A stretch of DNA of 64,000 nucleotides from Auraticoccus monumenti (GTDB lineage: Bacteria; Actinomycetota; Actinomycetes; Propionibacteriales; Propionibacteriaceae): NCBI RefSeq assembly GCF_900101785.1, contig NZ_LT629688.1:744001-808000 (forward strand), read 5' to 3'. The notes beneath the pieces were generated by a model. The model was not told where the DNA came from. It saw nothing but the letters and a program-made list of their open reading frames with translations, and ran no database searches. A program made the translations under genes and the position numbers. Of the stretch, positions 1 to 7,762 are shown piece by piece; positions within the stretch are counted from its first letter, which is position 1, and each line of letters starts with the position of its first letter.

Positions 1-31
1 CCGGGCCCGCTCGGGTCCGGCCGGAGCGCAC

Positions 32-622
32 TCAGCGAGGTCGGACCAGCCGGGCCAGCACGTCGGCCATCTCCGGGCGCAGCTCCTCCACCGGGACGGC
101 GGGCTGGTCGACGGCGTGCTGCAGGACGCCGTCGGCGACGATGGCGAGCCACACCGCGAGCCGCTGCGGCGGGAGGTCACCGCGGACCGTCCCCTGCCTC
201 TGACCGGCGGCCACCAGCTCGGTCAGGGTCTCCCGGACGAGGTCGGTCTCGGCGGTGAGGACCGCGGTCACCCGGGCGTCCTCGGGCAGACCGCCGAGGA
301 CGGCGACGAACCCGGCCAGGTCCGGGTCGGACGCCTCGGCGAGGACGTGCTCGCACCACTGGTCGAGGGCACCGATCGCGTCGTCGGCCGCGGCCTGGCG
401 GATCCGGTCCAGGGCCTCGCGGGTGTGGGCGAGGCCGTCCTCGAGCACCGCGACCAGCACCGCGGCCTTGGTGGGGAAGTAGTGGAAGAAGGTGCCCGAC
501 GAGACGGCTGCGGACCGGCAGATCTGCGCGGTGCTGGTGCGCTCGTAGCCGTGCGCGGCGAAGAGCCGGTACGCCGCGGCGACGATCTCGGAGCGTCGGT
601 CCCTGCGCTCATCCGCACCCAT
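32..622 (-). CDS. TetR/AcrR family transcriptional regulator
   Basis: A 196-residue DNA-binding repressor. The N-terminal TetR helix-turn-helix is clear (EIVAAAYRLFAAHGYERTS, then SSGTFFHYFPTKAAVL), followed by a helical ligand-binding domain of normal family length. An upstream ATG at 640 is possible, but GGAGGGAGG lies between the two ATGs and serves as ribosome binding site for the ATG at 622, so 622 is chosen. The gene is divergent from a CPBP protease, and the gap holds three evenly spaced ACTCTAG boxes that are probably its operator. Control of itself and of the protease is inferred from this layout. The ligand is unknown. Confidence 0.9.
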   Translation of the reverse strand: MGADERRDRRSEIVAAAYRLFAAHGYERTSTAQICRSAAVSSGTFFHYFPTKAAVLVAVLEDGLAHTREALDRIRQAAADDAIGALDQWCEHVLAEASDPDLAGFVAVLGGLPEDARVTAVLTAETDLVRETLTELVAAGQRQGTVRGDLPPQRLAVWLAIVADGVLQHAVDQPAVPVEELRPEMADVLARLVRPR

Positions 623-682
623 CGCCCCGCCTCCCTCCATCGGCCTCGCCCGGGTCGACCACTCGACTCCGACGCGCCGCCC

Positions 683-717
683 ACTCTAGCGCAGCCACTC
701 TAGAGCGCCTACTCTAG
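683..717 (+). promoter_or_regulatory. triple ACTCTAG operator and leaderless promoter
   Basis: ACTCTAG occurs at 683, 697 and 711, exactly 14 bp apart. The middle copy extends to the palindrome CTCTAGAG. A -10-like TACTCT (710-715) lies 6 nt before the ATG at 722, so the downstream gene is probably read from a leaderless mRNA. Binding by the divergent TetR protein is inferred. Confidence 0.6.
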
Positions 718-721
718 TGTG

Positions 722-1447
722 ATGGGCAGCGGATCGAGTCCGAGTTCGACGGCCACGGAGGCGCAGGTCGCCGACGCCTGGTCACCCGGGCGGGCACGGC
801 GGCTGACCGGCCTGGGGCTGGGCCTGGTCGTCATCGCCGTCGTCTACCACGGCCCACCCGTCGACCAGGTGGCCGGCCTGGACCTGCGGTTCGGCCTGAC
901 CGGTCCGCTCGCGGGGGACCCGTGGAAGTGGGCGGGCGCGGCGCTGCTGCTGGCCGTCGTGGTCGGCGTGGAGCGCCTCGGCCCGGCCTCGCTCCTGCTG
1001 CGGCGGCCCAGTGGTCGCGACCTGGAGTGGGTGCTCTACGCCTTCGGGGCGTTCATGGTGTGGTCGTGGGGCCTCAGCCTCCTCGCCCCGCAGGAGGACA
1101 ACGAGGGCATCGCGACCATCGCCCGGCTCGGGGTCGCGGGGGTGCTGCTGCTGATCCTGACCGCAGCGGTCACCGAGGAGGTCGTCTACCGCGGCTACCT
1201 CGCCGAGAGGCTCGGTGCGCTCCTCGGCCGCCGACCCTGGGCCCGCTGGGTCGGTGCACTGCTGAGCCTGGCCGTGTTCGTCGTCCCGCACGTCGTCTTC
1301 TTCGGCCCCTCGTGGCTGCTGCACCAGCTGCCGGGCGCCATCGCCGTCGCCGCCGTGGCCCTCCTCCGCCGCAACCTGGTGGCGGCGATGCTGCTCCACC
1401 TCCTCATCAACCTGCCGATCCTGGTCCCCACCGTCCTGGCGGGGTGA
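722..1447 (+). CDS. CPBP family intramembrane glutamic endopeptidase
   Basis: A 241-residue polytopic membrane protein of the CPBP (Abi/CaaX protease-like) family, which cleaves within or next to membranes using a glutamate and histidines. The signature EEVVYRG (Glu pair near residues 152-153) is followed by a second conserved histidine in FVVPHVVFF and a third motif, MLLHLLINL. Several hydrophobic helices surround these motifs. A GTG lies 3 nt upstream at 719, but ATG 722 fits the -10 spacing better. It is divergent from a TetR gene, which suggests induction by a small molecule. The substrate is unknown; family members act in bacteriocin self-immunity, protein processing or regulated proteolysis. 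Confidence 0.88.
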   Translation: MGSGSSPSSTATEAQVADAWSPGRARRLTGLGLGLVVIAVVYHGPPVDQVAGLDLRFGLTGPLAGDPWKWAGAALLLAVVVGVERLGPASLLLRRPSGRDLEWVLYAFGAFMVWSWGLSLLAPQEDNEGIATIARLGVAGVLLLILTAAVTEEVVYRGYLAERLGALLGRRPWARWVGALLSLAVFVVPHVVFFGPSWLLHQLPGAIAVAAVALLRRNLVAAMLLHLLINLPILVPTVLAG

Positions 1448-1564
1448 GACCGACGGCCGGGCACCACGCCGCCCCGGCCGTCGAGCGGCACCGCGGCCGT
1501 GCCAGCCTGGAGACGCACCGACCCCACGCAGGACCCGCAGCGTCGCCACCACGAAGGAGAGCTC

Positions 1565-2395
1565 GTGCCCACCTGGTTGATCACCGGATGCTCCACCGGC
1601 CTGGGCCGGCACCTCGCCCGGGCCGTCCTCGAGCACGGCCACCGCGCCGTGGTCACCGCCCGCGACCCGGGGTCCGTGCGGGACCTCGTCGACCAGTTCC
1701 CCGACACCGCCCTGGCCCTGGCCCTCGACGTCACCGACGCCGCCCAGGTGCAGGCGTCGGTGCACGCGGCCGAGGAGCGGTTCGGCGGCGTCGACGTCCT
1801 GGTCAACAACGCCGGGTACGGCTACCGCGCCGCGCTGGAGGAGGGCGACGAGGCCGAGGTGGCCCAGCTCTTCGCCACCAACTTCTTCGGGGCGGTGGCG
1901 ATGACCAAGGCCGTGCTCCCCGGCATGCGGGCCCGTCGCTCCGGCGCGGTGGTCAACATCTCCTCCATCGGCGCCCAGGTCTGCCCGGCCGGGTCGGGCT
2001 ACTACGCCGCCAGCAAGGCCGCGCTGGAGGCGGCGTCGTCCTCGCTGGCCAAGGAGGTGGCACCGCTCGGGATCTCGGTGGTCGTGGTCGAGCCGGGGCT
2101 GTTCCGCACCGACTTCGCCGGCCGCTCCCTCCAGCAGGCCCGCGAGCCGATCAGCGACTACGCCGAGACGGCCGGACTGCGCCGCAAGGAGAACGACCAC
2201 ACCCACGGCACCCAGCCCGGCGACCCGGCCAGGGCCGCCGAGGCGATCATCGCCGCGGTGGAGGCCGACGAGCCGCCGTCGATGCTGGCCCTCGGCGAGG
2301 ACTCGCTGGAGAGCCACCTCGAGCTCCTGGACGCCCGACGTCAGGTGCTGGAGGCCTGGCGCACGACCAGCGTGGACACCCGCTTCCCCGGGTGA
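1565..2395 (+). CDS. SDR family NAD(P)-dependent oxidoreductase
   Basis: A classical short-chain dehydrogenase of 276 residues. It has the nucleotide-binding TGCSTGLG motif close to the N-terminus, the NNAG motif (VNNAGYG), a catalytic serine in ISSIGA and the YxxxK pair in YYAASK. The GTG at 1565 is chosen because AAGGAGA lies 4-5 nt upstream and because translation from it places the Rossmann motif near residue 10, as usual. The C-terminal half resembles the oxidoreductase/oxetanocin-like SDRs of actinobacteria, which have broad substrates. It stands alone, between a CPBP protease and an MBL hydrolase on the same strand. The substrate cannot be read from sequence. Confidence 0.9.
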   Translation: MPTWLITGCSTGLGRHLARAVLEHGHRAVVTARDPGSVRDLVDQFPDTALALALDVTDAAQVQASVHAAEERFGGVDVLVNNAGYGYRAALEEGDEAEVAQLFATNFFGAVAMTKAVLPGMRARRSGAVVNISSIGAQVCPAGSGYYAASKAALEAASSSLAKEVAPLGISVVVVEPGLFRTDFAGRSLQQAREPISDYAETAGLRRKENDHTHGTQPGDPARAAEAIIAAVEADEPPSMLALGEDSLESHLELLDARRQVLEAWRTTSVDTRFPG

Positions 2396-2465
2396 GCGCC
2401 CGGGCGGTGCGGACGTCGGGATGGGGCTTGACCTCCAGCAGGGTCGAGGTCTCAGGCTGGGTCCC

Positions 2466-3323
2466 ATGACGACCTCGGGCCTGCTGACCACACCACCCTG
2501 GCTCTGCCTCGCCTGCGGGGTGGAGCACCCTCCCGGCCCCGTCCCGCCCGAGCGCTGCCCGATCTGCCTGGACGAGAGGCAGTACGTCGGCCCCGGCGGT
2601 CAGCGCTGGGCCCGGCTGGACGAGCTGGTGGGCAGCGGTCGCCGGGCCACGGTCGAGGAGCTGGAGCCGGGGCTGCACGGCATCACCGTGGAGCCCGGGG
2701 TCGGGATCGGGCAGCGCGCCCTCCTGGTGCAGGGCGAGCAGGGCAACCTGCTCTGGGACCCCGTGGGCTACCTGGACGACGAGCTGGTGGAGCAGGTGCG
2801 GGCGCTCGGCGGGGTCGCGGCCATCGCCTCCAGCCACCCGCACATGTTCGGCGCGCAGGTGGCCTGGTCCTCCGCCTTCAGCGGGGCCCCGGTCCACGTC
2901 AACGCCTGCGACGCGGAGTGGGTGCAGCGGCACGACGCGGTGGTGCGGACCTGGCGGGACCGGCTCGAGCCGGTCCCGGGGATCGTGCTGCACCGCATCG
3001 GTGGTCACTTCGCGGGCAGCGCCGTGGCGCACCTCCCGGGGCACGACGGGCGGGGCGTGCTGCTGGGCGGGGACACCGTGGTGGCGACCCCCGACCAGCG
3101 CTGGACCTCCTTCCTGCGCAGCTACCCCAACAAGGTGCCGCTCTCGGCCGCGGTGGTCACCGCCATCGCCCGGCGCCTCCGCGACCTGCCGGCGGACCGG
3201 CTCTACGACAACCTCGGGGGCGTGGTCGCCGCGGACGCCGGTGAGTGGGTGCAGCGCTCGGCCGACCGCTACGTCGCCTGGGTCAGCGGCGAGCACGACC
3301 ACCTGACCGGCGCGCTCGACTGA
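2466..3323 (+). CDS. MBL-fold hydrolase with N-terminal zinc ribbon
   Basis: A 285-residue protein. Residues 13-35 hold two CxxC-type pairs (CLAC, CPIC) of a rubredoxin-like or zinc-ribbon knuckle. The rest matches a metallo-beta-lactamase-like fold: SSHPHMFG stands in for the usual HxHxDH metal motif, GGHFAGS gives a further histidine and LLGGDTV an aspartate. The first metal motif is degenerate (no Asp-His after HxH), so either the metal set is altered or the activity is uncertain. It is probably a cytoplasmic hydrolase; homologues are usually annotated only as MBL-fold metallo-hydrolases. ATG 2466 is preferred over in-frame upstream codons because the conserved domain starts shortly after it. 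Confidence 0.72.
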   Translation: MTTSGLLTTPPWLCLACGVEHPPGPVPPERCPICLDERQYVGPGGQRWARLDELVGSGRRATVEELEPGLHGITVEPGVGIGQRALLVQGEQGNLLWDPVGYLDDELVEQVRALGGVAAIASSHPHMFGAQVAWSSAFSGAPVHVNACDAEWVQRHDAVVRTWRDRLEPVPGIVLHRIGGHFAGSAVAHLPGHDGRGVLLGGDTVVATPDQRWTSFLRSYPNKVPLSAAVVTAIARRLRDLPADRLYDNLGGVVAADAGEWVQRSADRYVAWVSGEHDHLTGALD

Positions 3324-3354
3324 CCTCACCACCCTCGACCGACCTCACCACCCT
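3322..3354. repeat. two direct copies of a 14-bp sequence
   Basis: GACCTCACCACCCT occurs at 3322-3335 and 3341-3354, a 19-bp period starting in the stop region of the preceding gene. Probably a small slippage duplication. No function assigned. Confidence 0.6.
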
Positions 3355-3392
3355 GAGGTGCTGCGAGCGGGTGCCATGACGGGCGGCCGTGC

Positions 3393-3462
3393 GCACACCA
3401 GGGCACTCAGCCGACATCTCCGCCAGATGGGCCACCGCTGTCCGCTGACGGACCGGTTCTGC
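3393..3462. repeat. dispersed palindrome family, sub-type A, copy 1
   Basis: A 70-bp imperfect palindrome ending in GACCGGTTCTGC (3451-3462). Its left arm GCACACCAGGGC pairs imperfectly with the right end, and inner arms around CTCAGC/GCTGA also pair. It is the most diverged of three sub-type A copies (others at 3768-3837 and 60674-60743). Confidence 0.7.
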
Positions 3463-3493
3463 TCGGCGACGGGCGCCATCTCTCCCGTGACGC

Positions 3494-3564
3494 GCAGAAC
3501 CGGTCACCCAGCCCGACGGCCTCCCGCCCTGGCGAGCGCCGTCGGGCTCAGCGACCAGTTCTGC
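3494..3564. repeat. dispersed palindrome family, sub-type B, copy 1
   Basis: A 71-bp interrupted palindrome. GCAGAACCGGTC (3494-3505) pairs with GACCAGTTCTGC (3553-3564), and AGCCCGACGGC (3510-3520) pairs with GCCGTCGGGCT (3538-3548), leaving a loop of about 17 nt. Copies of identical length lie at 3866-3936 and 25654-25724. Confidence 0.85.
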
Positions 3565-3715
3565 GTGACAGGAGCGGGCGGACCTCCGCGCGGACCCGGT
3601 CAACCGCCGACGAGCGCACCCTGATCCCGGGGCGAGCTCTTGACCGGCGACGGCGTCCGCCCCGTGGTGCGGGCACCCTCAGGCCGAGCTCTTCGACGGG
3701 CCGTGGCCCCTCGAG

Positions 3716-3767
3716 GCAGGACGTGCCCCCCGATGCAGGACGTGCGCCCCCTCGACGCAGGACGTGC
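3716..3767. repeat. three direct copies of GCAGGACGTGC
   Basis: The 11-mer GCAGGACGTGC starts at 3716, 3735 and 3757 (spacings 19 and 22 bp), separated by C-rich linkers. The third copy runs straight into the palindrome at 3768. Confidence 0.75.
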
Positions 3768-3837
3768 GCAGAACAGGGCGCTCAGCGGACGTCTCCGCCA
3801 CATGAGGGACCGTCGTCTGCTGAGGGACCGGTTCTGC
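3768..3837. repeat. dispersed palindrome family, sub-type A, copy 2
   Basis: A 70-bp imperfect palindrome running from GCAGAAC (3768) to GACCGGTTCTGC (3826-3837), with inner arms GCTCAGCGGACG and CGTCTGCTGAG. It is closely similar to the copy at 60674-60743, about 57 kb away in the window. Confidence 0.85.
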
Positions 3838-3865
3838 ACGGCAACGGACGTCGCCCCCCTGACGT

Positions 3866-3936
3866 GCAGAACCGGTCACCCAGCCCGATGGCCTCCCGCC
3901 CTGGCGAGCACCGTCGGGCTCAGCGACCGGTTCTGC
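3866..3936. repeat. dispersed palindrome family, sub-type B, copy 2
   Basis: A 71-bp palindrome. GCAGAACCGGTC (3866-3877) and GACCGGTTCTGC (3925-3936) are perfect reverse complements. The inner arms AGCCCGATGGC and CCGTCGGGCT pair with one mismatch. Confidence 0.88.
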
Positions 3937-4010
3937 GTGACCAGGAGCGGCGGACCTCCGCGGCCCACGCTGCCCGGGTGCCTCCGCCGATGGTCCGCAG
4001 GGTGGCCGGG

Positions 4011-4610
4011 TCAGGCCTTCGTGCGGCGCGGACCCGCCCGGACGTGCGCCCGCTCACCCTGCGCGCCGTAGAGCATCAGCAGCTCCGCGGTCTCGGGTCC
4101 GGGGTTGCTGAGGGCGTGCGGCACCCGGGTGTCGAACTCGGCCGCCTCGCCCTCCCCCATCAGCAGGTCGTGCTCGCCCAGCCTCAGCCGGATCCGCCCC
4201 GACATCACGTAGAGCCACTCGTAGCCCTCGTGGGTGGCCAGCGCCGGGTCCGGACCAGGCTTCTTCGCCGGCCACACGATCTTGTAGGCCTGCACACCCC
4301 CGGGACGCCGGGTCAGCGGCAGCATGGTCATGCCGTTGCGCTGGATCGGGCGCGGGTGCACCCGCGGGTCCCCGGTGACCGGGGCGTCGACCAGGTCGTC
4401 GAGCTGGACCTGGTGCGCCCGGGCCAGGGAGAGCAGCAGCTCCAGGGTCGGACGGCGCTGACCGGACTCCAGCCGGGAGAGGGTGCTGACCGAGATCCCG
4501 GTCCGCTCCGACAGCTGCGCCAGCGTCGCCCCCCGCTCGGCCCGCAGCGCCTTGAGCCGGGGCCCCACGGCCTGCAGCACCACGTCCAGGTCCTCGTCCT
4601 CGTCAGCCAT
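4011..4610 (-). CDS. XRE-family regulator with C-terminal cupin domain
   Basis: A 199-residue regulator. Residues about 17-70 form a lambda-repressor-type helix-turn-helix (LKALRAERGATLAQLSERTG, then SVSTLSRLESGQRRPTL). Residues about 105-185 form a cupin barrel (HEGYEWLYVMSGRIRLRLGE, FDTRVPHALSNPG) that probably senses a small ligand or metal. This architecture is common in actinobacteria, and the neighbour is usually the target. It is divergent from a thioredoxin-reductase-like flavoprotein 89 bp away, with an inverted repeat between them. Autoregulation and control of the flavoprotein are inferred. Confidence 0.92.
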   Translation of the reverse strand: MADEDEDLDVVLQAVGPRLKALRAERGATLAQLSERTGISVSTLSRLESGQRRPTLELLLSLARAHQVQLDDLVDAPVTGDPRVHPRPIQRNGMTMLPLTRRPGGVQAYKIVWPAKKPGPDPALATHEGYEWLYVMSGRIRLRLGEHDLLMGEGEAAEFDTRVPHALSNPGPETAELLMLYGAQGERAHVRAGPRRTKA

Positions 4611-4630
4611 GACCCGTAGTTTGCCACATC

Positions 4631-4646
4631 AGCAAGCACACTTGCT
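4631..4646. promoter_or_regulatory. inverted repeat AGCAAG-N4-CTTGCT
   Basis: A perfect 6-bp inverted repeat with a 4-bp spacer lies in the 89-bp gap between the divergent XRE-cupin and flavoprotein genes. Its position and symmetry fit an operator for the XRE protein. Binding is inferred. Confidence 0.6.
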
Positions 4647-4699
4647 CCCCCGGACCGTTCGACGCACGCTGGACCCAGGACCTACGGAAGGGGCGTGCG

Positions 4700-5731
4700 A
4701 TGGGCACGGAGAAGACGAGCGCGGAGAACACGACGGGGACGGACGCGGCCGAGCGCGACGTGGTGGTGGTCGGTGGCGGGGCGGCCGGGCTGAGTGCTGC
4801 GGTGGCGCTGGGGCGCTCGCGGCGCAGCGTGACGGTGGTCGACGCCGGTGCGCCGCGCAACGCCCCGGCCGAGGGGGTGCACACCTACCTCGGTCACGAG
4901 GGGGTCTCCCCGCTGGAGCTGCTGCGGATCGGACGGGCGGAGGCCGAGGGCTACGGCGTCGAGGTCGTCGACGGGCAGGTCACCCGGGCCCGGCCGCTGG
5001 GTGAGCCGGACGGGGAGCCGTCCTTCGAGGTCGAGCTGGCCGACGGCCGTCGGTTCCGGGCCCGGCGGGTGGTCGTGGCCACCGGGCTGGGTGACGTGCT
5101 GCCCGACGTCCCCGGCGTCGCCGAGCAGTGGGGCCGCGGCGTCGTGCACTGCCCCTACTGCCACGGCTGGGAGGTGCGCGACCAGCGGATCGGCGTGCTG
5201 GCCACGTCGCCGATAGCCGGGCACCAGGCCAGGCTCTTCCGCCAGCTGAGCGAGCACGTCACGGTGCTCACCCACCTCAGCGGGGACCTGCCCGAGCAGG
5301 ACGTCGCCGAGCTGGACGCGCTCGGGGTGCGCTTCGTGGACGGCGAGGTCACCGCACTGGAGAGCGACGGCGACCGTGTCGTCGGCGCCCGGCTGGCCGA
5401 CGGGACGCTGGTGGAGCTGGACGCCCTCGCCGTGGCCACCACGATGCACGCGAGGGTCTCCGGCCTGGAGGAGCTCGGCCTCCCCGTGGACGAATTCAGG
5501 ATGGGCGACCACCTCTTCGGCACCAACGTGACGGCCGACCCGACCGGTCGGACGTCCGTGCCGGGGGTGTGGGTGGCGGGCAACGTCGCCGTGCTGCACG
5601 CCCAGGTGGTGGCCTCCGCCGCCGCGGGGATGATGGCCGGCGCCCAGGTGAACGGCGACCTGGCCCTCGCCGACGGGCGGGCCGCCCTGGCCGCCCGGGC
5701 CGGACTGCGGGAGGCCCTGACCACCGCCTGA
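4700..5731 (+). CDS. thioredoxin reductase-like FAD/NAD(P) oxidoreductase
   Basis: A 343-residue flavoprotein. An FAD-binding motif (VVVGGGAAGLSAAVALGRS) lies near residues 23-41. The redox-active pair is in HCPYCHGWE near residue 155, and a second FAD contact, GVWVAGNVA, lies near the C-terminus. The CPYCHGWE form is typical of the short thioredoxin-reductase-like enzymes of actinobacteria rather than housekeeping TrxB (CATC). The electron acceptor is unknown and no thioredoxin gene is adjacent. The ATG at 4700 follows GGAAGGGG at a normal distance. It is divergently paired with the XRE-cupin regulator. Confidence 0.9.
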   Translation: MGTEKTSAENTTGTDAAERDVVVVGGGAAGLSAAVALGRSRRSVTVVDAGAPRNAPAEGVHTYLGHEGVSPLELLRIGRAEAEGYGVEVVDGQVTRARPLGEPDGEPSFEVELADGRRFRARRVVVATGLGDVLPDVPGVAEQWGRGVVHCPYCHGWEVRDQRIGVLATSPIAGHQARLFRQLSEHVTVLTHLSGDLPEQDVAELDALGVRFVDGEVTALESDGDRVVGARLADGTLVELDALAVATTMHARVSGLEELGLPVDEFRMGDHLFGTNVTADPTGRTSVPGVWVAGNVAVLHAQVVASAAAGMMAGAQVNGDLALADGRAALAARAGLREALTTA

Positions 5732-5773
5732 GGCCCGGTCCTGGGACGTGGGGCGGGGCGGCGTCGGCACCCC

Positions 5774-5779
5774 TAGGTT
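5774..5779 (+). promoter_or_regulatory. -10 box of a leaderless promoter (TAGGTT)
   Basis: TAGGTT ends 6 nt before the GTG at 5786, and no Shine-Dalgarno sequence is present. This spacing recurs before many starts in this window. Confidence 0.5.
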
Positions 5780-5785
5780 GGTGCC

Positions 5786-6922
5786 GTGCGCCGCCCCGAC
5801 GACCTGGACCCGCTCACCACCGAGGACGGCCGCCCCGTCCGAGATCCCGCCGACTGGGCGCCGCGTCGCGAGGAGCTGCGGCGGCTGTTCGAGCAGTCGG
5901 TCTACGGACCCTGGCCCGGGGACCCGCAGGACGTCGAGCTGGTCGTCCACTCCGAGACGGACCTCGGCACGTCCCGGGTGCTGCAGGCCGAGGTCGTGGT
6001 CGCCTCCCCGGCCGTGCGCTTCCCGCTGCTGCTCGTCGAGCCGACCGGCCCGGGTCCCCACTCCTGCTTCCTGGGGATGAACTTCCACGGCAACCACACC
6101 GTGCTCGCCCACCCCGACATCGCCGTGCACGACCGGTACGCCGTCGACGGCGACTCCGGCCGCGGCTCCCACGCGAGCGAGTGGGACGTGCTGGCCACGG
6201 TGGCGGCCGGCGCCGCGGTCGCCACCGTCTTCTGCGGGGACGTGGTGCAGGACCACCCGGACCTGGCCGGACCCGAACTCGACGCCCTGGCCACCGGTGA
6301 CGGGCGGCCCGGTGCGTTGATGGCCTGGGCCTGGGCGCTGTCGGCGGCCCGGGTCGCGCTGGGCTTCCGGCCCGAGCTGGACGCCGACGCGGTCACCGCC
6401 TTCGGGCACTCGCGGATGGGCAAGGCCGCCCTGGTGGCCAGCGGCTGGGACGACCGCTTCGCCGCGGTGGTCGCCACCCAGAGCGGCACCGGCGGGGCCT
6501 CACCGTCCCGCAAGCCGCCGGAGCGCTGCACCCCCGGCCTCGACGGGCGTCCCGAGGCCGAGACGGTGGCGGCGATCACCAGCCGCTTCCCGCACTGGTT
6601 CGCCCCCGCCTTCGCCGAGCTGGCCGAGCACCCCGAGGACCTGCCGGTGGAGCAGCACCAGCTGCTGGCCCTCTCCGCCCCCCGACCGACGCTGCTGTGG
6701 AACGGCACCGAGGACCTGTGGGCCGACCCGGCAGGTACCTGGGACTCCGTCCTGGCCGCCGCGCCGGTGTTCGCTCTCCTCGGCGCGGACCAGCCCGCCG
6801 CGTCGGAGCGGCCCGGGCCCGGGGCCACCAGCCCGGGGACCCTCGCCTACGGGCTCCGGCCCGGAGGGCACAGCGTCCTGCCCTCGGACTGGGCGGCGTG
6901 GCGGGCCTGGCTGACGCGCTGA
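5786..6922 (+). CDS. CE15-like glucuronoyl esterase / alpha-beta hydrolase
   Basis: A 378-residue alpha/beta hydrolase. The N-terminal part (DPLTTEDGRPV, then WAPRREELRRLFEQSVYGPW) matches the start of carbohydrate esterase family 15 proteins, and the nucleophile elbow FGHSRMGKAAL places the serine near residue 209. GHSRMGK corresponds to the GCSRxG motif of glucuronoyl esterases, with Cys replaced by His. A C-terminal GGHSVLPSDW could supply the catalytic histidine. CE15 enzymes cleave ester links between glucuronoxylan and lignin. No clear signal peptide is seen, so a cytoplasmic location or a different ester substrate is possible. It is transcribed alone. Confidence 0.72.
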   Translation: MRRPDDLDPLTTEDGRPVRDPADWAPRREELRRLFEQSVYGPWPGDPQDVELVVHSETDLGTSRVLQAEVVVASPAVRFPLLLVEPTGPGPHSCFLGMNFHGNHTVLAHPDIAVHDRYAVDGDSGRGSHASEWDVLATVAAGAAVATVFCGDVVQDHPDLAGPELDALATGDGRPGALMAWAWALSAARVALGFRPELDADAVTAFGHSRMGKAALVASGWDDRFAAVVATQSGTGGASPSRKPPERCTPGLDGRPEAETVAAITSRFPHWFAPAFAELAEHPEDLPVEQHQLLALSAPRPTLLWNGTEDLWADPAGTWDSVLAAAPVFALLGADQPAASERPGPGATSPGTLAYGLRPGGHSVLPSDWAAWRAWLTR

Positions 6923-6928
6923 CCGCAG

Positions 6929-7015
6929 CACCCGCGTCGCCCGCGTCACCCGCGCCGCCCCCTCCGCCGCGCATCACCCGCGCCGCCCCCGCCGCCCGCG
7001 TCACCCGTCCCGGTC
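6929..7015. repeat. GC-rich imperfect tandem repeat
   Basis: Low-complexity sequence built from copies of a CGCGTCACCCGCGCCGCCCC-like unit (about 27-30 bp, two to three degenerate copies), between the convergent esterase and TetR genes. No stable gene product is expected. Confidence 0.6.
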
Positions 7016-7083
7016 CTGGGTGTCGGCGCAGCCCCTCGAAGGACCTCCCCGGACGGCTGCCCACGTCGAGGAGCCGATCAGAG

Positions 7084-7689
7084 CTACCGGTCGTGCCGCT
7101 CCCGACTGACGGTGAGGATCTCGTCGGAGAGGTCGGGGTCCGCCAGCCGGATCGCGCGGGAGAGGACGATCGCCCCGACGATCTCGCTCAGCAGGGCGAT
7201 CGACCGACGCCGGGCCTCTCCCGGGTCGAGCGACTCGCCGCGCTCGGTCGCCTCCAGCTGCTGAGCGGCGTCGAACCCCGCGAGGTAGCCCGCCACGCCC
7301 CTGGCGTAGGAGGCCTGGATCGCAGGGCCGTGCCGACCGGCGTCGCTGACCAGGGCCGCGGACGGGCACCCGCCGTCGGGCCCGTCGCGGTGCTCCGGTG
7401 AGAGGTAGTCGGCCAGGGTCTCCGCCAGGGTGGGCCGGTCCGGGTCCGCCTCGTCGACGGTCCGGGCGAGCGTCGCGAGCGAGGCTGCGAAGGCGTCCTC
7501 GCAGACGGCGACCGCGAGGGCGTCCTTGGAGGCGAAGTGGTTGTAGAAGCCGCCGTGGGTCAGACCCGCGTCCTTCATCAGCGCCGCGATCCCGATCCCG
7601 TCGATCCCCTCGGCGCGGAACCGGGGACTCGCCGCATCGACGATGCGCTGACGCGTCTGGGCCATGTCCTGCTCGGAGATCCGCGGCAT
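7084..7689 (-). CDS. TetR/AcrR family transcriptional regulator
   Basis: A 201-residue regulator with the TetR helix-turn-helix (QRIVDAASPRFRAEGIDGIG, then LTHGGFYNHFASKDAL). The C-terminal part matches the group of TetR proteins that control oxidoreductases (YLSPEHRDGPDGGCPSAALV resembles this sub-family). Translation is placed at ATG 7689 because GGGAGAGGAC lies upstream of it; an in-frame ATG at 7737 would fall inside the operator. It is divergent from three co-directional oxidoreductase genes and probably represses them. The inducer is unknown. Confidence 0.88.
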   Translation of the reverse strand: MPRISEQDMAQTRQRIVDAASPRFRAEGIDGIGIAALMKDAGLTHGGFYNHFASKDALAVAVCEDAFAASLATLARTVDEADPDRPTLAETLADYLSPEHRDGPDGGCPSAALVSDAGRHGPAIQASYARGVAGYLAGFDAAQQLEATERGESLDPGEARRRSIALLSEIVGAIVLSRAIRLADPDLSDEILTVSRERHDR

Positions 7690-7722
7690 GCGGCAGTCCT
7701 CTCCCGGTCGTTTGACTTGTTG

Positions 7723-7762
7723 GATGACAGCCGTCATCTTTATTCACATGACGACCATCATC
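7723..7762. promoter_or_regulatory. palindromic operator GATGAC-N4-GTCATC with a second half-site
   Basis: A perfect inverted repeat, GATGACAGCCGTCATC (7723-7738), is followed by a related ATGACGACCATCATC (7748-7762), the two centred about 24 bp apart. TTGACT (7712-7717) on the plus strand could be a -35 element. Likely bound by the adjacent TetR protein. Confidence 0.65.

Larger units (their letters stand above)
3324..4010. other. 687-bp gene-free, repeat-rich intergenic region
   Basis: No convincing coding sequence is present: short open frames here lack ribosome binding sites and recognisable domains. The gap lies at the 3' ends of both flanking genes. It is filled by two tandem copies (offset 372-375 bp) of a composite unit made of two different 70/71-bp imperfect palindromes, plus short direct repeats. 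The palindromes are listed separately. Confidence 0.8.

Noticed and set aside
3391-3962. Possible small genes in the repeat-rich gap
   Set aside because: The open frames follow the palindromic repeats, appear in several phases at once, lack ribosome binding sites and show no recognisable protein features.
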